A DNA stretch of 64,000 nucleotides from Kalmusia sp. IMI 367209 (GCA_027946365.1 JAPEUQ010000012.1:1336170-1400169), one strand, 5' to 3'. Counted from the stretch's first letter, positions 24,474 through 37,124 are shown. Notes: generated from the sequence alone by a model not told the origin. Program-made: numbers and translations.

Positions 24474-26306
24474 GTTATTATAGTTACTTAGTACCTAAAT
24501 AGTATACTATACGCTATCTAAATAATGTCTCTACTATTTAAAATAGTAGATAATAGTAAGAAGCTTAAGGTTATAAACCTTATAATTAAGCTTTATAACT
24601 TAAAGTTTTCTTAAAGCAAAAGTAACTAAATACTATTTCTAATTTTTAAATAGTTATAATAGGATACTAGAGATTATAAAAGTAGATATATCTATCTCTA
24701 ATTAAATAGTAAGCGTAGGGTTAAAGTGGCGTAGGATAGATATACTTAAAAAGTACTCTTTAAGTCTTTTAAAGATACTCTTAGCTTTTATATTCTACTA
24801 GAATTCTTATTCTTTCTTTAGTAGATTTAATAGAGAGTGGTTTCTTTTACGTAATCTTTAATAAAATATTAATAGAAATTTATAAATTCTAAAAATAACT
24901 AGAGTTCTTTAATACTTATTAACTATAGTTATCTAGTTATTATCTTTATATACGTAGAATCTACGCAGATACCTTACGTACTAATAATAAAGCTAAGGAA
25001 ATATATATTATCTAAGGCGAATGTATACTTCCCTAAATTAATAAAAGTTTAGCTTTTCATAATAATTTAAGTATAGAGTATATAATACGTTAGTAGAGTA
25101 TAATATCCTCGCTATAGTATAGATAAATATATTATCTAAGTATATAATATATATATAGTCTAGGTACTATACTAGCGTCTTATTAATATATATCTAAAAA
25201 CTCACAGGTACGTTTATTAACCTAAAAGGTATAACTAGATATTTAAAATAACTATATTAAGTTTAGAATACCGTTTTCTACTTATCCTCTATCTAAATCT
25301 AAATCCTATAATAGATATTATAGAGGTCTAGGGTTATATAGTAATATATATCTAATAGGCGATTAAGTATCTCTCTAACTAAAGAGAATATATAATAATC
25401 CTTAATAGTAATAGCGTTAAGTCCCCTATAGTTAATATAAAGTTATAACGTTCCATTCTTCTTTAGAATAAATAAAATTAGTACTTTAGTAAGACTAGTA
25501 CTATACCTAATCCACCCTTTTTAAAAATATCTTCTAAGTATTCTCAGAGCACTTAAAGCTTACGCTAAAGGTTATATAAAGATCTATAGAGAGGTTCCTT
25601 CCCCTCTATAATAGGGATTATATAGTTAGATTCTTTAAATTTTAGAAGAGTAAATATTACTTCCTTATTAAATATATCACTATATTTATATAATATATCT
25701 AGGAGGCTTAGTACTTACGCTATACGCGTTTTATTAATATAAGTAAGATATTCTAAGCTTATACTAGTAGTCTATAAAACTCTTAAAAAAATAGGTTAGA
25801 GCTAGTTTACTTAATTTCCTTTTTAAAGTTTTATATAGTAATAAGTTATATAATAGTTTTAGTATAACCCTAATACTATATTTAAGTACTATAGCTAAGA
25901 TGGATATCTCCTTCTTATAAAAATGAGTTTTCTAGTAAGAGAGGAACCCCTTCTTTATTAACGCTATAGACTATAGTTATTATACGGTGTTAAACACCCG
26001 TATTATTTATTAAGTATACCTAGAGCGTATAAGTGGTATAGATACTCTAATATTAAACTCTAATCTATTCTAGTTTTAAAAGCTTAGCTTCTTTAATAGA
26101 TTATAAGTCTATCTCTATAGTAATCCTTTAACTAATTAGACTAATATTAGTCTATAGATTAAGAATAGTTTAAAGTTATCATTCTAGACCTATATCTCTA
26201 GCTACGCTACGTGCGTTTTATACCTAGTAGAATGTATATTAGTAGGCGCCTTACTATCCCTAGATTATTAGTAAGGCTTAACCTTTTCCCATCTTATTAA
26301 TTTATA
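24474..26306 (-). pseudogene. Gypsy-1c pol, reverse transcriptase portion
   Basis: Continues the gene cut at 10349 and aligns with 1829-3684 of Gypsy-1a. The RT block lies at about 25520-24960. It is interrupted at 26307 by Fot1-1. Confidence 0.78.
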
Positions 26307-26308
26307 TA

Positions 26309-28149
26309 ACGTATTTTATAAGCGAGTTACTAACCTAAGCGAGTCGTTAACGCCAAACTAGTATACTACCTACGCGTAATAATCGCATAATGTCTTAATT
26401 ATAATAAATCTAAAGACTTATACTAAAGCTAATATATAGCTTACTATTTTTAATATTAAAGCGTAACGCGTTCGAAGTAAAAATTAAGTTATAAATATAT
26501 ATAACGTGCCTTAAAGAACTCTTATTAACTAATATACTAGGAAGCGTATATAATGCGACTATAAAGCGAACTTAAAGCGCCTAATAAAATTAAAAGAGGA
26601 GGCTATAGTCTAAAGGATAATTAAGTTATCTAAATAAGGTTTTACGCCTCTAAGGTCCACGTATAAGAAATAGTAGATAGACTCCTTAGATTATAAAATA
26701 ATAACCCTATTAGTAAGAACTAGATTAATAACTTTATTAAGTAGACTTCTAAGCTCTAGAAGTACTAGAGCCATCTATATAACTATTAGTAAGTTATTTA
26801 TAAGGATTCTATAGCTATTCAGCGCTAGTTCAACTTAATATAGGAGATAAAATAGAAATAGGGAATTATAGATAATAATATTTATAACTTTAATAAGACT
26901 AGGTTTATAATAGGTAAGATTTTATTATAGATAGTTATTACTAGTTTAGAAGTAGTTAGAAAAAGAAGATAATTTAGCTAGATAACTATAAATAGGTTAC
27001 TATCATCTAAGGCGTTAAAGTTATAGGTTATTTACTTCTACCCTTCATTATCTTTATGGGCAGCGTGCTTATTAATATATAATTTAAAGACCTACTACGC
27101 GATTAGGTCCTTAAAGTAAGCCCTAATAGCTAAATAAATAACTAGCTTACTCTTACCTAGTTAGAGTACTTTAATAAGCATATAAAGATAAGCGCTATAG
27201 ATATATACTAACTACTTATAATTAATAGGTATAAGAGCTATAGTTTACTTAAATTCTAGAATTTTTATAAGGAGAAGAATATTATCCTTCGCTATATATC
27301 TCTATATTTATTATATCTACTATAGCCTCTTAATGTTAGTTACTTCGCGCCGTTAAAGCGTAGGTATAGTAACTAGATCTTAGCCTTAGTATATAACTAT
27401 ATACATTTTATTAGTAAGAAACCTTCCTTTAAGTATTTAAGCTAGCTTTTAAATAATCTTTAATAATAGAGAATATTAAAGTAGACTTTAGAGGTACTAG
27501 ACTAGTCTTATATAACCTAGAAGCTATTCTATTAAAGCTTAATATAAGGTTATAAACTCTAGTACTATTATTACTAATATAAGGTATATAAGAGGCGTAG
27601 ATACCGCGTAATATACGTGAAATTAAAGCACAGTCTATATTTATTTAATAAAGAATTTAAAATTATCTTAGATTCTTTATAAGTTTATTAGATAAAAGAT
27701 TAGATAGTTAAGTAAAGGCGCGTAGTAGATTATATATAATATAGTATTATTATAGAAGGGTAAACGCGTATATAAAGCGTAATTAATAAGCTTATAAAGT
27801 ATTAATTAAGAAAACATAAATATATTTAGATAGAGGAGACCCTAATAGTTAGGGAAGTATAAGACTTAATTACTAAGAGGGTAGATAGGGGCGTAATGCT
27901 GGCAGAAGGGCCTATATATAAAGTATATAATATAAGATATTATAGATATTATAGTGAGAAAGGATATAACTCCCGCATCTATAAGGTAGAAATAGATAAT
28001 ACTAAGGATAGTAATAAGTCTAAAGAATAGATTAGTTTACTAGGATTTTTAATATATACGTTACACGTTACGCGATATTATCACGTAGGTGGTACGCTAA
28101 TTTAGTGTTAGTGACTTACTTAGGTTAACGACTCGCTTATAAAACACGT
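26309..28149 (+). mobile_element. Fot1-1: Tc1/mariner pogo/Fot1-type transposon, complete but RIP-degraded
   Basis: This is a 1.84-kb element with inverted termini of about 60 bp: ACGTATTTTATAAGCGAG at the left, and ACGTGTTTTATAAGCGAG as the reverse complement of the right. It is flanked by TA (26307-26308 and 28150-28151). Gypsy-1a at 3684-3690 is the empty site. Each TIR contains two direct copies of an AAGCGAGTNNNTAAC motif, a candidate transposase-binding site. Length, TA duplication and the coded protein all fit the Fot1/pogo group. Confidence 0.88.
26480..27800 (+). pseudogene. Fot1-1 DDE transposase remnant
   Basis: Plus-strand translation near 27315-27360 reads LLQPL(N)VSYFAPLKR, where TAG replaces the Gln codon and Asn the Asp. 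This is the hallmark LQPLDVGxFxPLK segment of pogo/Fot1 DDE transposases. Just before it (27190-27310) the order LLII.., then YKEKNIIL, matches the region leading to the third acidic residue. The N-terminal CENP-B-like DNA-binding half is expected at 26480-27000 but is only weakly readable. Multiple TAA/TAG stops make it non-functional. The limits given are approximate. Confidence 0.8.
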
Positions 28150-28151
28150 TA

Positions 28152-29228
28152 GAGATTTAATTTAGATTACTACTTTAGCATTTATTTATATAGTAGCTAA
28201 CCTTATTATATCTATAGTATATAATATTTCTTTTATTAAGAGGTTTACTTCTATTATTAGATATTTAGTAATTTAGTATAGCCTCCTTATATTTTACCTT
28301 TAATACGTGGCGGCTATACTATTCCTATACTAATAGTACATAGCGTAGATTCTACTTAAGTATAGAGTCTAACGTAATAAGGTCTTCTTTTATAATAGAT
28401 ATTTAATAATAGTTAGTAATTACTCTCTATAGCTTAGGTCTTAACTTTAAGAAAAGGTGTTATACCCTTTATTCCTCAGTGTAGGGTGTAAGTTAATCCT
28501 TAATAATATTAAGGTAGGTTATAAAAGAATAAACTATTTAATCCTTTTTACTATATAACTTAAGTATACGCTATAGCTATTTCTAAACTACGATTTACTA
28601 GATTAGAAAGTAAGTTAAGTATATACTATTTAAAATATTTTTAGATAGGTATCTCCTCTTCTACCTTAAAGGTATGTTTATATATATATACTATAACTTT
28701 TAAAGTTACCTCTAAGTACTATATTACCTAGATAACTTTATCCACGTCTAGTAAGAATTTTTATAATAGGAGGTAAAACATTACCTTACATAAATAAAAG
28801 AATTCGCGGTATTTCTTTAAATTTCTACTCTTATATTTGGCTAGATCTTTAGGTTTAAACGTATACTTATTACGTATTAATAGGAGTGTTCTAGATGCGT
28901 TCTATTTATATATATTAGTACTTTAGGTTTCGGCCTCCTTAGTAAGAGTAGTTAGGCTAGAAGTTTAATTTAAGTTTTTGAGTTCCGTAATTTTAGCCTT
29001 AAAGACGCGTAGTCGTTATAGGGCGCGAAGTTTATCACACCTCCTTTTAATAACTAAGATATGCTCTTCTAGCGTTAAAGGAGGGCTATAATTATATATA
29101 TATTATTTTTCTTCTATATATTGGATTGGAGCGTCTTTATTATTCTAAAAGGTTATAGGTAAGATTTATCTTCTACTTACTACTTATATAACTTTTAGAG
29201 CTATCCTTAGACTATTATAACTAAAGTA
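28152..29228 (-). pseudogene. Gypsy-1c gag/leader region remnant
   Basis: Aligns with 3690-4742 of Gypsy-1a, including the Leu/Glu-rich segment at about 29130-28970. No intact frame remains. Confidence 0.6.
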
Positions 29229-29456
29229 TTATTATATAAAGTTTAGTTATAGATAATAGTATATACTTTATACTAGAATTAATAGTAAAGAATGACTCTA
29301 GTTATATTAAATAAATAATACTTAACTTCCTTAAAGAAAGTATATAGTATAGGTTTTACGCAGCTCGTTCGCTTAGCTTCCTTAACGCACTAGACCCTAT
29401 TAATTCTAGTATAATATACCTTAATATTATAGTAACTTTATAATATCCTTATTATA
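29229..29456 (-). repeat. Gypsy-1c 5' LTR
   Basis: Matches 4743-4969 and 6924-7150. It marks the right edge of Gypsy-1c. Confidence 0.8.
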
Positions 29457-31450
29457 CTTCTATATAGAGTAGCGCTAGATAGGTCCTATTAGACCCTACT
29501 AGAGCCACTTAGCCCCCTATAGAGCCTAATAGTAGAAAAACCGCTATAATAAGCCTACTAAGGCTAAGTAAAAACCTAGGGTATTATAACTAGTTAAAAA
29601 CTATAAACGCTAAACCTAATACTTAGTAACTATTAAGTTATTTACTAAAGATATAATTAGGACCTATCTAAGCCTAATAGTACTAGAAAGTATCTAGGAA
29701 TATCTTTTAGATAACCATCTATTACTTTAGGCTAAAGGTGGCCGAGACGTCACTAATCTATTTATAAGTTTAATAATTATACTTAGTAATCTATATTATA
29801 CCGTTCTCTTTAGCATGGCGATAAATTACGGTATAAACGTTTAAAATCTTAAGAAATTACTTAGTAATTTTAGATTTCTCCTTATCCTTAGTATTACCCT
29901 ATGGATTATTAGAAGTGTTTAGCTAAGGACCCCTAATAAGAAGGTTAATAAACTCTTTCTCCTTATAAACGCGTACGGTACTATTATAAGTTATAGTAGA
30001 ATTTATAGTTATATGGCTAGCCTAAGTAACGCCTCTAACCTAACTTTTTTTAGAAAGATTAGTTGGCTTTATACGACGCTTAGGACCGTTCATCTATATC
30101 TATTAGCGCCAGTTAGGGCCCTATAGGGCCCTATAGCCCCTTAGATAACCTCTTATCTTATAAAGGCTAATATCTATCTTTAATATTATATATTAGTCTT
30201 AAATTTTCTTTATATAATACTACTTATTATTTAAACGCTTATAAGCACGCTTAATAACACCTAACTACGCGTAATAATTCTAGAGGTCTAACTAATTACT
30301 ATAAAGCTAATAGTACTTACTATAACTACTATTATATAAAGTATAGTACGTTTTTTTATTTAAGATTAGAAAGGTATTATCTATAGCCTTCTTTATCTTA
30401 TATCTAGTATCTTTTATCTTTTTACTAAGCTAAGTAGAGACTATTAGCGCTAGATTATATTTATTAGAGCTAGGTTAAGCTAAACTACTACTACTAGGCG
30501 TAGAATTATTTATATTATCTTTAATAAGTAAATACTTAGAAAAGATCGCCTTCTTCATATTAATTTTAGTAAGGTAGGGAAAATTAGCTAATAGGAACTA
30601 TCTAGTATTAGTAAGAACCTAATAGTATTTAATAGTATCTAATAGGCCCTTATAGTCCTTTTAGGATATAGGAAGCTTAAGGATATTATTTACCATATAA
30701 TAAGTCTTCTTAGAGTCCTAATAAGCCTTATATTATAGAAAGATTTTATCACCTACTAGGTTAGAGATATGAAATGGACGTTAATTAGCATCTAAAGTAG
30801 GGAACTTATAATAATTAATTTAGAGTATCTTTAGTAATACTACTTATATACTCTATATAGTAAAGCGTTAACTTAACTAAATTATAATCCTTATATAACT
30901 ACTTATATATAGCTAGAGTAGATATAGTTAAATTAGGCCTACTATAGATAGGAAACGACTAATTAGGACTAATAACGTTTATTAATACTAGCTAGGGCCC
31001 TCTAGTCTCTATAATTCTAGGTATACTTACTTAGAGATTAAAGTATAAAGAACGGAAAATTAGGTTATAAAAATAAACGCCTCTTATAAAAACGTTAGTA
31101 AACTATATTATATATCTATATAGATAAAAAAACTTACTAGTTAATTTTAAAAGTAGGAGAAACTAGAGAGAAGGTAAATAGGTTAAAATAAGTTAAAAAT
31201 ACGCGCGGTGGCTTATATAGCGGGCCTATATAATATTAGTTTAAACTAGTATAGGGTAATACTAAAAGTAAAAGAAACCTAGATAAATAAAGTAAAAGAT
31301 ATATATATCTAACTATATTATTTATATTAGTACTTTAATGTACGCCTACTACTAGTCTAATAAGGAAGATCTACCTAGAACTATTACCACCACCTAGACT
31401 CTAGTACGCCCCAACCTAGACTCTTAAAATAAGAGTACCTTATAAGAGGG
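29457..31450. other. unassigned degraded DNA between Gypsy-1c and hAT-C
   Basis: This is about 2 kb with no second copy seen elsewhere in the window. It is RIP-like in composition, with GC-richer islands (e.g. repeated TAGGGCCCTATAGGGCCC near 30115-30135). It ends near a block matching Gypsy-3. It may be a further degraded transposon; I cannot name it. Confidence 0.45.
29470..30558 (-). pseudogene. possible unknown reading frame remnant
   Basis: A minus-strand frame starts at the ATG at 30558 (MKKAIFSK..). It runs about 110 codons with roughly six TAA/TAG stops, including a 41-codon open stretch, and is Lys/Asn/Ser-rich. No domain is recognised, and the relation to downstream frames is uncertain because frameshifts are likely. 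It could equally be chance in AT-rich DNA. Confidence 0.25.
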
Positions 31451-31648
31451 GATAATATTATATATTAAAGTCTATAGTATTTAGAGAGTACTATCTAGTG
31501 TTATTAGACGCTGATAGGGCCTATTATATAATATGGGGTTATATTATAGGGAAGTAGACTAGCCTTATCTAGTAGCAATTTATCTATCCTATAATCTACT
31601 ATTAATTCTCTAAAGTTGAGGCTATACTACTATATTTAGTAACGTGAT
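31450..31648 (+). mobile_element. Gypsy-3 5' fragment
   Basis: About 200 bp align with 46150-46350 of the left arm (landmarks TAGGGCCTATTATATAATA and CCTATAATCTACTATTAATT). The match stops at about 31648, where hAT-C sequence begins, so the left end of hAT-C is a truncation or recombination point. Confidence 0.65.
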
Positions 31649-32223
31649 AAAAATAAAGATCCTCTTTAAGAAGAAATCTTTATTATTTTTATAGTCCTCT
31701 TTATTAAAGACTTTATCTTTAATAAAGACGACCTCTTTATTATTAATTATATTCTTAGCTTTAAAGCTATTAATTAAATCTAGAGGACATTAGTATTTAT
31801 AAAATATAATAAAGTAATACTTACTATAATCTTTAAATAAAATACTTAAATAGAGTAAATAAGTATTTATTCTTTTAAGAATAGCTCGTTCTTTAGTATT
31901 AGGAGTATATAATAGATCTTTATAGTCTAGATCTATTTTATTCTCCTTAATAAGGTCTAGAAATATATTAGTTAGTAATTAATTTATAAAAGATGAAAAC
32001 TTACTTAAAGTAATTTTAAACTTATTAATATTATAGTACTTAAGCCGTTTTAAATAGTAAACTATTCTTAAAATATTTAAATATTCTATAATAGTACTAT
32101 TAGAGCTATCCTTTTAAATTTATTAATTAGAGCTTTTATAGTAGAATCTATTTTAGTAGATTTAACTACTAAACTTCTATTAATAGAAGTTCGAATAATA
32201 TCTTACGTAGTAAGACTAGATAT
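31649..32223 (-). pseudogene. hAT gene 2, copy C (partial, unknown function)
   Basis: Aligns with the start of gene 2 in hAT-A (42399 onward) and hAT-B. The start codon position (32223-32221) reads ATA instead of ATG, a RIP-type change, and an early CAA has become TAA. The conserved N-terminal segment RTSINRS and the following VVKSTKIDSTIKAL are readable. The gene runs off the truncated left end of the element, so its C-terminal part is missing. No known domain is recognised. Confidence 0.6.
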
Positions 32224-32285
32224 AGTAATAAATAGTAGATAACGTAGTAAATAACGTAGTAGATAGTATAGTAGATAAAATACTA
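32224..32285. repeat. about 12-bp repeats upstream of gene 2 (hAT-C)
   Basis: Degenerate repeats of GTAGATAACGTA, also present at the same place in hAT-A (42340-42396) and hAT-B (60166-60225). Position just upstream of the gene 2 start suggests a promoter or leader role; this is inference. Confidence 0.6.
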
Positions 32286-32379
32286 AGTAACTTAATAAGT
32301 TAACTTAATAAAAATAATATAGATAATAATAAAGAATTTATATACTACTTCTATTTTTAAAGATTATTAATTATAAATT

Positions 32380-32720
32380 AAAAATGGATTTAAACTATAG
32401 TAAAGTCCGTATAATTAATAAAAAATGAATTTAAACTATAGTTAAGTCCGTGTATTTAATTAAAAATGGATTTAAACTATAGTAAAGTCCGTATAATTAA
32501 TAAGAAATAGATTTAAACTATAGTAAAGTCCGTGTATTTAATTAAAAATGGATTTAAACTATAGTTAAGTCCGTGTATTTAATTAAAAATGGATTTAAAC
32601 TATAGTAAAGTCCGTATAATTAATAAGAAATAGATTTAAACTATAGTAAAGTCCGTATAATTAATAAAAAATGGATTTAAACTATAGTTAAGTTCGTGTA
32701 TTTAATTTAAAACAGATTTA
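32380..32720. repeat. 41-bp tandem array of hAT-C (about 8 units)
   Basis: Units repeat every 41 bp (ATGGATT or ATAGATT starts at about 32384, 32425, 32466 and 32507, then onward). Each contains GATTTAAACTATAG followed by TAAGTCCGT or AAAGTCCGT. It lies between the divergent gene 2 and transposase starts. Units differ by few bases. There are no spacers, so it is a simple tandem array rather than a CRISPR. Confidence 0.9.
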
Positions 32721-32890
32721 AACTATACTAAAGTTCGTAATAAATTTATAATAAAGACTTTAAACTTTTTTAAGTTAAGAATATAAATATAATACTTCAT
32801 AACTAGTAAAAGTAAAATTAAAAGTAAAAGTAAAAGTCTTTTAAATTATTTACTATACTATCTATCTATCTTTATCTATCCTTTTATAAC

Positions 32891-35179
32891 ATGGGTTCTA
32901 AAATTAATTTTACTAAAGAGGATTTAAAAATCCTAATTTAGAATTACCTCCTATAACTAAATTAGCTAAGGTTTTTAGTACTAAATAATTTAAATTAGAA
33001 GTTCTACCTTATATAGATAATGAAACTAGAAAGTTTAGAGCTAGTTATAATTTATATGAATATAAAAAAATTAGTACTTAGCCTTTTAATACTACTAATT
33101 TATATAGTCATTTTAAATATAAACATTTTACTTATTTAGAATCTAATTTAGATGAAAATAGTTCTAATTTAGATGATAATAGTAGTATAAATACTATTAA
33201 TAATTATTTTAGTAATTCTAGTAGTAGTAATCTTATAAGAAAAAGACCTAGTTTTATACTATTTAATAAAGAAGAATATAAAAACTACTTATTATAATTT
33301 ATTATTAATAATAATTTACCTTTTAGTTTAATAGATAGTCCTAGTTTTAAAAATTTATTAAAATATATAAAAGACGATTTACCTACTATTAGTAGAGAAA
33401 CTATAAGAAATGAATTAACTATTTTATATAATAGAGAAACTGCTAAACTAAAGAATAAAATTAAAAGTAATAATAGTAAATTTTCTATTACATTAGATGA
33501 ATGGAAATCTAGTAATAATTTAGATTTTCTAGCTATTACTCTACATTTTTATAATAATAAATTTCAACTAGAAACTTATTTAATAGGATTTGAGGATTTA
33601 AATAATCTAGATAGTTATAATAGTAGTAATCTTTATTCTATTTTAGAAAAGATCTTATTAAATTATAAATTAAGTGATGAATTATTAGGAGTAACTAGAG
33701 ATAATGCTACTCCTATTAATAGTACTATAGAACTTTAAAAGACAATTTTAGATTTAAATTTAATAATAATATAGTAGATATTAAATGTTTCGCCCATATT
33801 TTAAATTTAATTAGTAATACCTTTTTAGATTATATATTTTTTAATATAAATACTACTAAGAAGTTTAATACTAATATTAATAATATAATAGAAATTTACG
33901 AAATAAGAAGAACTAATTTAAATATTAATAAAATACTAGAAGATACTAAAGCTATACCTATAACTATAAGAAATTATATAACTAAATTTAAAAATAATCA
34001 CTATCTTAAGAATAATTTTAGAACTACAGTAAAAGAAAAAAATAGTAATACTAATAATAAAGGAGTAGAAAACTTAATAAAGGATAATTTAACTAGATGG
34101 TTATCTACTTATAATATGATAGAAAGATTTCTTTATTTTAAAGATGAAATTACTACTATTACTAATAAAGTTAATAATTTAGATAATATTAGAAAGAAAA
34201 ATATAAATTTAGAGCCTAAAATACTAGAAAAGGATTGGGTTTATTTAGAACAAATTAGAACTATTTTAGAAATTTTTAGAAAGCCTACTATAAAGCTACA
34301 AACTATAAATTATTCTAATAACTATTTTACTATTATTTATATTACTAAATTATATAATAGTCTAGAGTCATTCTATTTAAAAACTTATAATAATCCTTTT
34401 ATTAACGCCGGTTTAAAAGAAGCTAAAAAGAAACTTTTAGAATACTATTCTATTTTAGATAATAATATAGATAAACTAAAAGACTTATATTTAATAACTA
34501 TCTTAAATCCACAATTTAAATTAGATATATTTAAAAATTTGAATTATAGTAATGAAATTATAAGTAGTATAAAAGATTATTTTATAGAAATTTATAATGA
34601 ATATAAAGATATTTATAAAGATAATATTATAGATACTACTTTTAATAATACTACTATTAATTTAGATATAAATAATAGTAGTAGTGATGATGAATTATAT
34701 ATAACTAGTAATAATATTAATACTTTAGTAATAGAAAACGAGCTAGAATTATATTTAAATGAGGCTAGAGTACCTAAAGATATTAATATAGAAGACTATT
34801 ATAATTCTAATAAAACTAGATTTCCTATAATATATAGAATAGCTAAAGACTACTTAGCTATTCTATCTACTCTAATGCTAGTGAATCTACTTTTTCTAAA
34901 GTAGGTGATATAGTTACTAAAAAAGAAATAGACTATTACCTAGTACTATTAAAAACTTATAATTTTAAAAGATAGAAATATAGTAGAAGATGAAGAAGAA
35001 GAGATTAACAATAATAAATTACTAAGTAAAAAAATAATAGATCTAGAAATAAAGGTAAACAAAGGGCTACTAGTAATAATACTATAATAGATTTAGAAGA
35101 AGTAGAATTAGAAGATAGAACTACTACTAGTATTACTAGTTATAGTAGTATTAGTAGTGGTAGTAACTATAGTATATAG
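32891..35179 (+). pseudogene. hAT transposase, copy C (nearly intact)
   Basis: Starts MGSKINFTKEDL and ends ..SNYSI at 35179, about 760 codons with few frameshifts and stops. The N-terminus is a degraded BED zinc finger (C..C replaced by Tyr at two Cys positions, then W.FNTTNL.SHFK.KH). The DDE core shows LDEWKSSNNLDFLAI, TRDNATPINSTIELL and CFAHILNLI, then LTRWLSTYNMIERFL. The open 262-codon segment 34116-34904 covers the central helical part. After a frameshift near 34860 the hAT dimerisation region follows (SESTFSKVGDIVTKK near 34885). The gene is AT-extreme but has far fewer stops than the neighbouring elements. Probably inactive because of the frame breaks. Confidence 0.85.
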
Positions 35180-35876
35180 TTTAGAAATTATCTTAAGTTT
35201 TTTTATATTTTAAAGTTAACGATTCCCTAGATTATAACATATAGTAAAAATTCTACTTTTTAAAAAAATTAATTATAGCTTACCTAATTAAGTACTTAAT
35301 ATAATTCTTATATAATATAAGTCGTATTAAGAACCTTATTATTTTCAATCTACTAGCGTACTTTTAGTAATCCAATTACGACTTTTAATTAATAGTTTTC
35401 GATATATTTTAGAAAGTGTCTTAAAGTAGCCTTTAGAAGATACTTACTAAAGTAGTCTTTTAATTATATTAAGTTTCTAGCTAACTAGTTATACTATTAT
35501 ACTAATTCTAATAGATTATAGCTTAATCTAAAGTATTATTTTAGATATATAAAATAGATTTATCATTTTATCTATAATACTAGTTTTAGTATATACTTTT
35601 TATAAAAGTATTCTACGTCCTTTAGAGTTATTTATAAAAGTAGTAGTTTAAAAATTAAAATAACTTAATATCTAAATAAATAACTACTATAATTTAAATT
35701 ATATTTTAACTATATAAAAGTACTTTATAACTTTTATATTTTAGATATAGTATATTATTATAGAATCTATTTATATACTATACTTTTTATTAAAAATCTT
35801 AGCCTCTTAGAACTTTATAATAGAAATCTATCTTATTACTCTATTATTTATAATATTTCTACTAAATATAGTAATA
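35180..35876. other. hAT-C downstream region, no gene
   Basis: About 700 bp of AT-rich DNA after the transposase, ending at copy C. It does not visibly match the long inverted terminus of hAT-A/B. No coding or RNA feature seen. Confidence 0.5.
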
Positions 35877-35889
35877 ATAATAAGTATTA

Positions 35890-37124
35890 TATATATTTTA
35901 ATCATCGAAAGATTGTACGTAGTATGAAGGATAGTAAACTAAAAAAGATAGCAGCGGTTCCCTCCTACTTTTCTAACTTAAAAGGCGTTTTAAAAGGTAT
36001 TAATAGTAAAGGTGTTGCGTTTCCACTAGACTTATTAGATTATTAGATTAGATTATAAGATTATTACGCTAGATTATAAAGCGAGGCTTAGCGTACGTTC
36101 TAATTAAAAGTCGTTTAATTTATTAAAGAAAGGACACAATACGCGTACCGTCTTTTAATAATAGCTTCTTATTATAGTGGTAGCCATAATAAGTCGCCAT
36201 CTATTAAAATTATTATAAGTAGTAACCGTTATCTCTCTACCTTACTAACTATAACGTTAATATCCGCCTTACCGACTACGAAATATGTTCTCTTTCTTCT
36301 CTAAACTAGGTACACCACGTAATCTTATATAAATGACTATTACTAATATATTATCTAGATTTTACTATATTTATAAATAACTTTTATATTAGAATTAACC
36401 TTACTGAACCGTCTAAATCTATTATTTATAATTTTATTATCTACCTTATAGATGATAAGGCGTATACTAAAACCCTTATAGATACTATATATTATAGATA
36501 GTGAGTCCGGTCCGGGATTACCAAAGATAACTATAATAAGGAGGTCTTAAGAGTATATAGGATAGTTAAAGGAAGTTACTAGTAGTATATATACTTAAGT
36601 ATTAGTAAAGCGCTATAGGTTTATAAATTAAGCTAGGTGGTAATAGTAAGCCTCAAAAGAGAAGATAGTAGTAGATAAATAATAGCGTTATAGAGAGAGG
36701 AGCTCTAGAAGGTTATAAACTAGATAGATACTAGTATCCTAGTATTAAGTAGTAATAATTAAGAGTTTATCTTTAAGTTAATAGGTAATAAAAATATTAC
36801 CTAGATACGTAAGATCCTTCGTAGCACAGCGAGGTTGACCTAAGCGCGTAGTATAAAGGGTAGTAATAAGATAATAGAGATCTAGATTACTATATATAGA
36901 ATAAGTAAACTTTTTTAGATATAGAGCTTATAGTATGTTATTTTATTTATAGTATATAAGTAGAGAAGCTTAAGCTATTGTGTAGTAGATAGCTATATAG
37001 ACTAGATTCAGTCGCTGGGTTAAAGCGATTATTAATAAAGTCTACGCTAATATTAAATATAAAAGGATTTAAAAGATTTTAAAAAGATAATTAATACTAT
37101 TCCAAGGGAACTAGTACGGCCGGC
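35890..37124 (-). mobile_element. 1.2-kb non-LTR-like element, copy C
   Basis: Flanked by a 13-bp repeat ATAATAAGTATTA (35877-35889 and 37125-37137). Minus orientation: the 5' end near 37124 reads GCCGGCCGTACTAGTTCCC, four bases longer than copy A. The TA tail is at 35890-35899. It is inserted in the hAT-C downstream region and is more RIP-altered than copy E. Confidence 0.72.

Larger units (their letters stand above)
6924..29456 (-). mobile_element. Gypsy-1c: complete Ty3/Gypsy element interrupted by Gypsy-2 and Fot1-1
   Basis: LTRs of about 227 bp lie at 6924-7150 (3') and 29229-29456 (5'). Removing the nested Gypsy-2 (10354-24468 plus one TSD) and Fot1-1 (26309-28149) leaves about 6.6 kb, a normal Gypsy length. 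It aligns with Gypsy-1a over 8525-10353, 24469-26308 and 28150-29456, and Gypsy-1a supplies the empty site for both insertions. All reading frames are destroyed. Confidence 0.85.
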
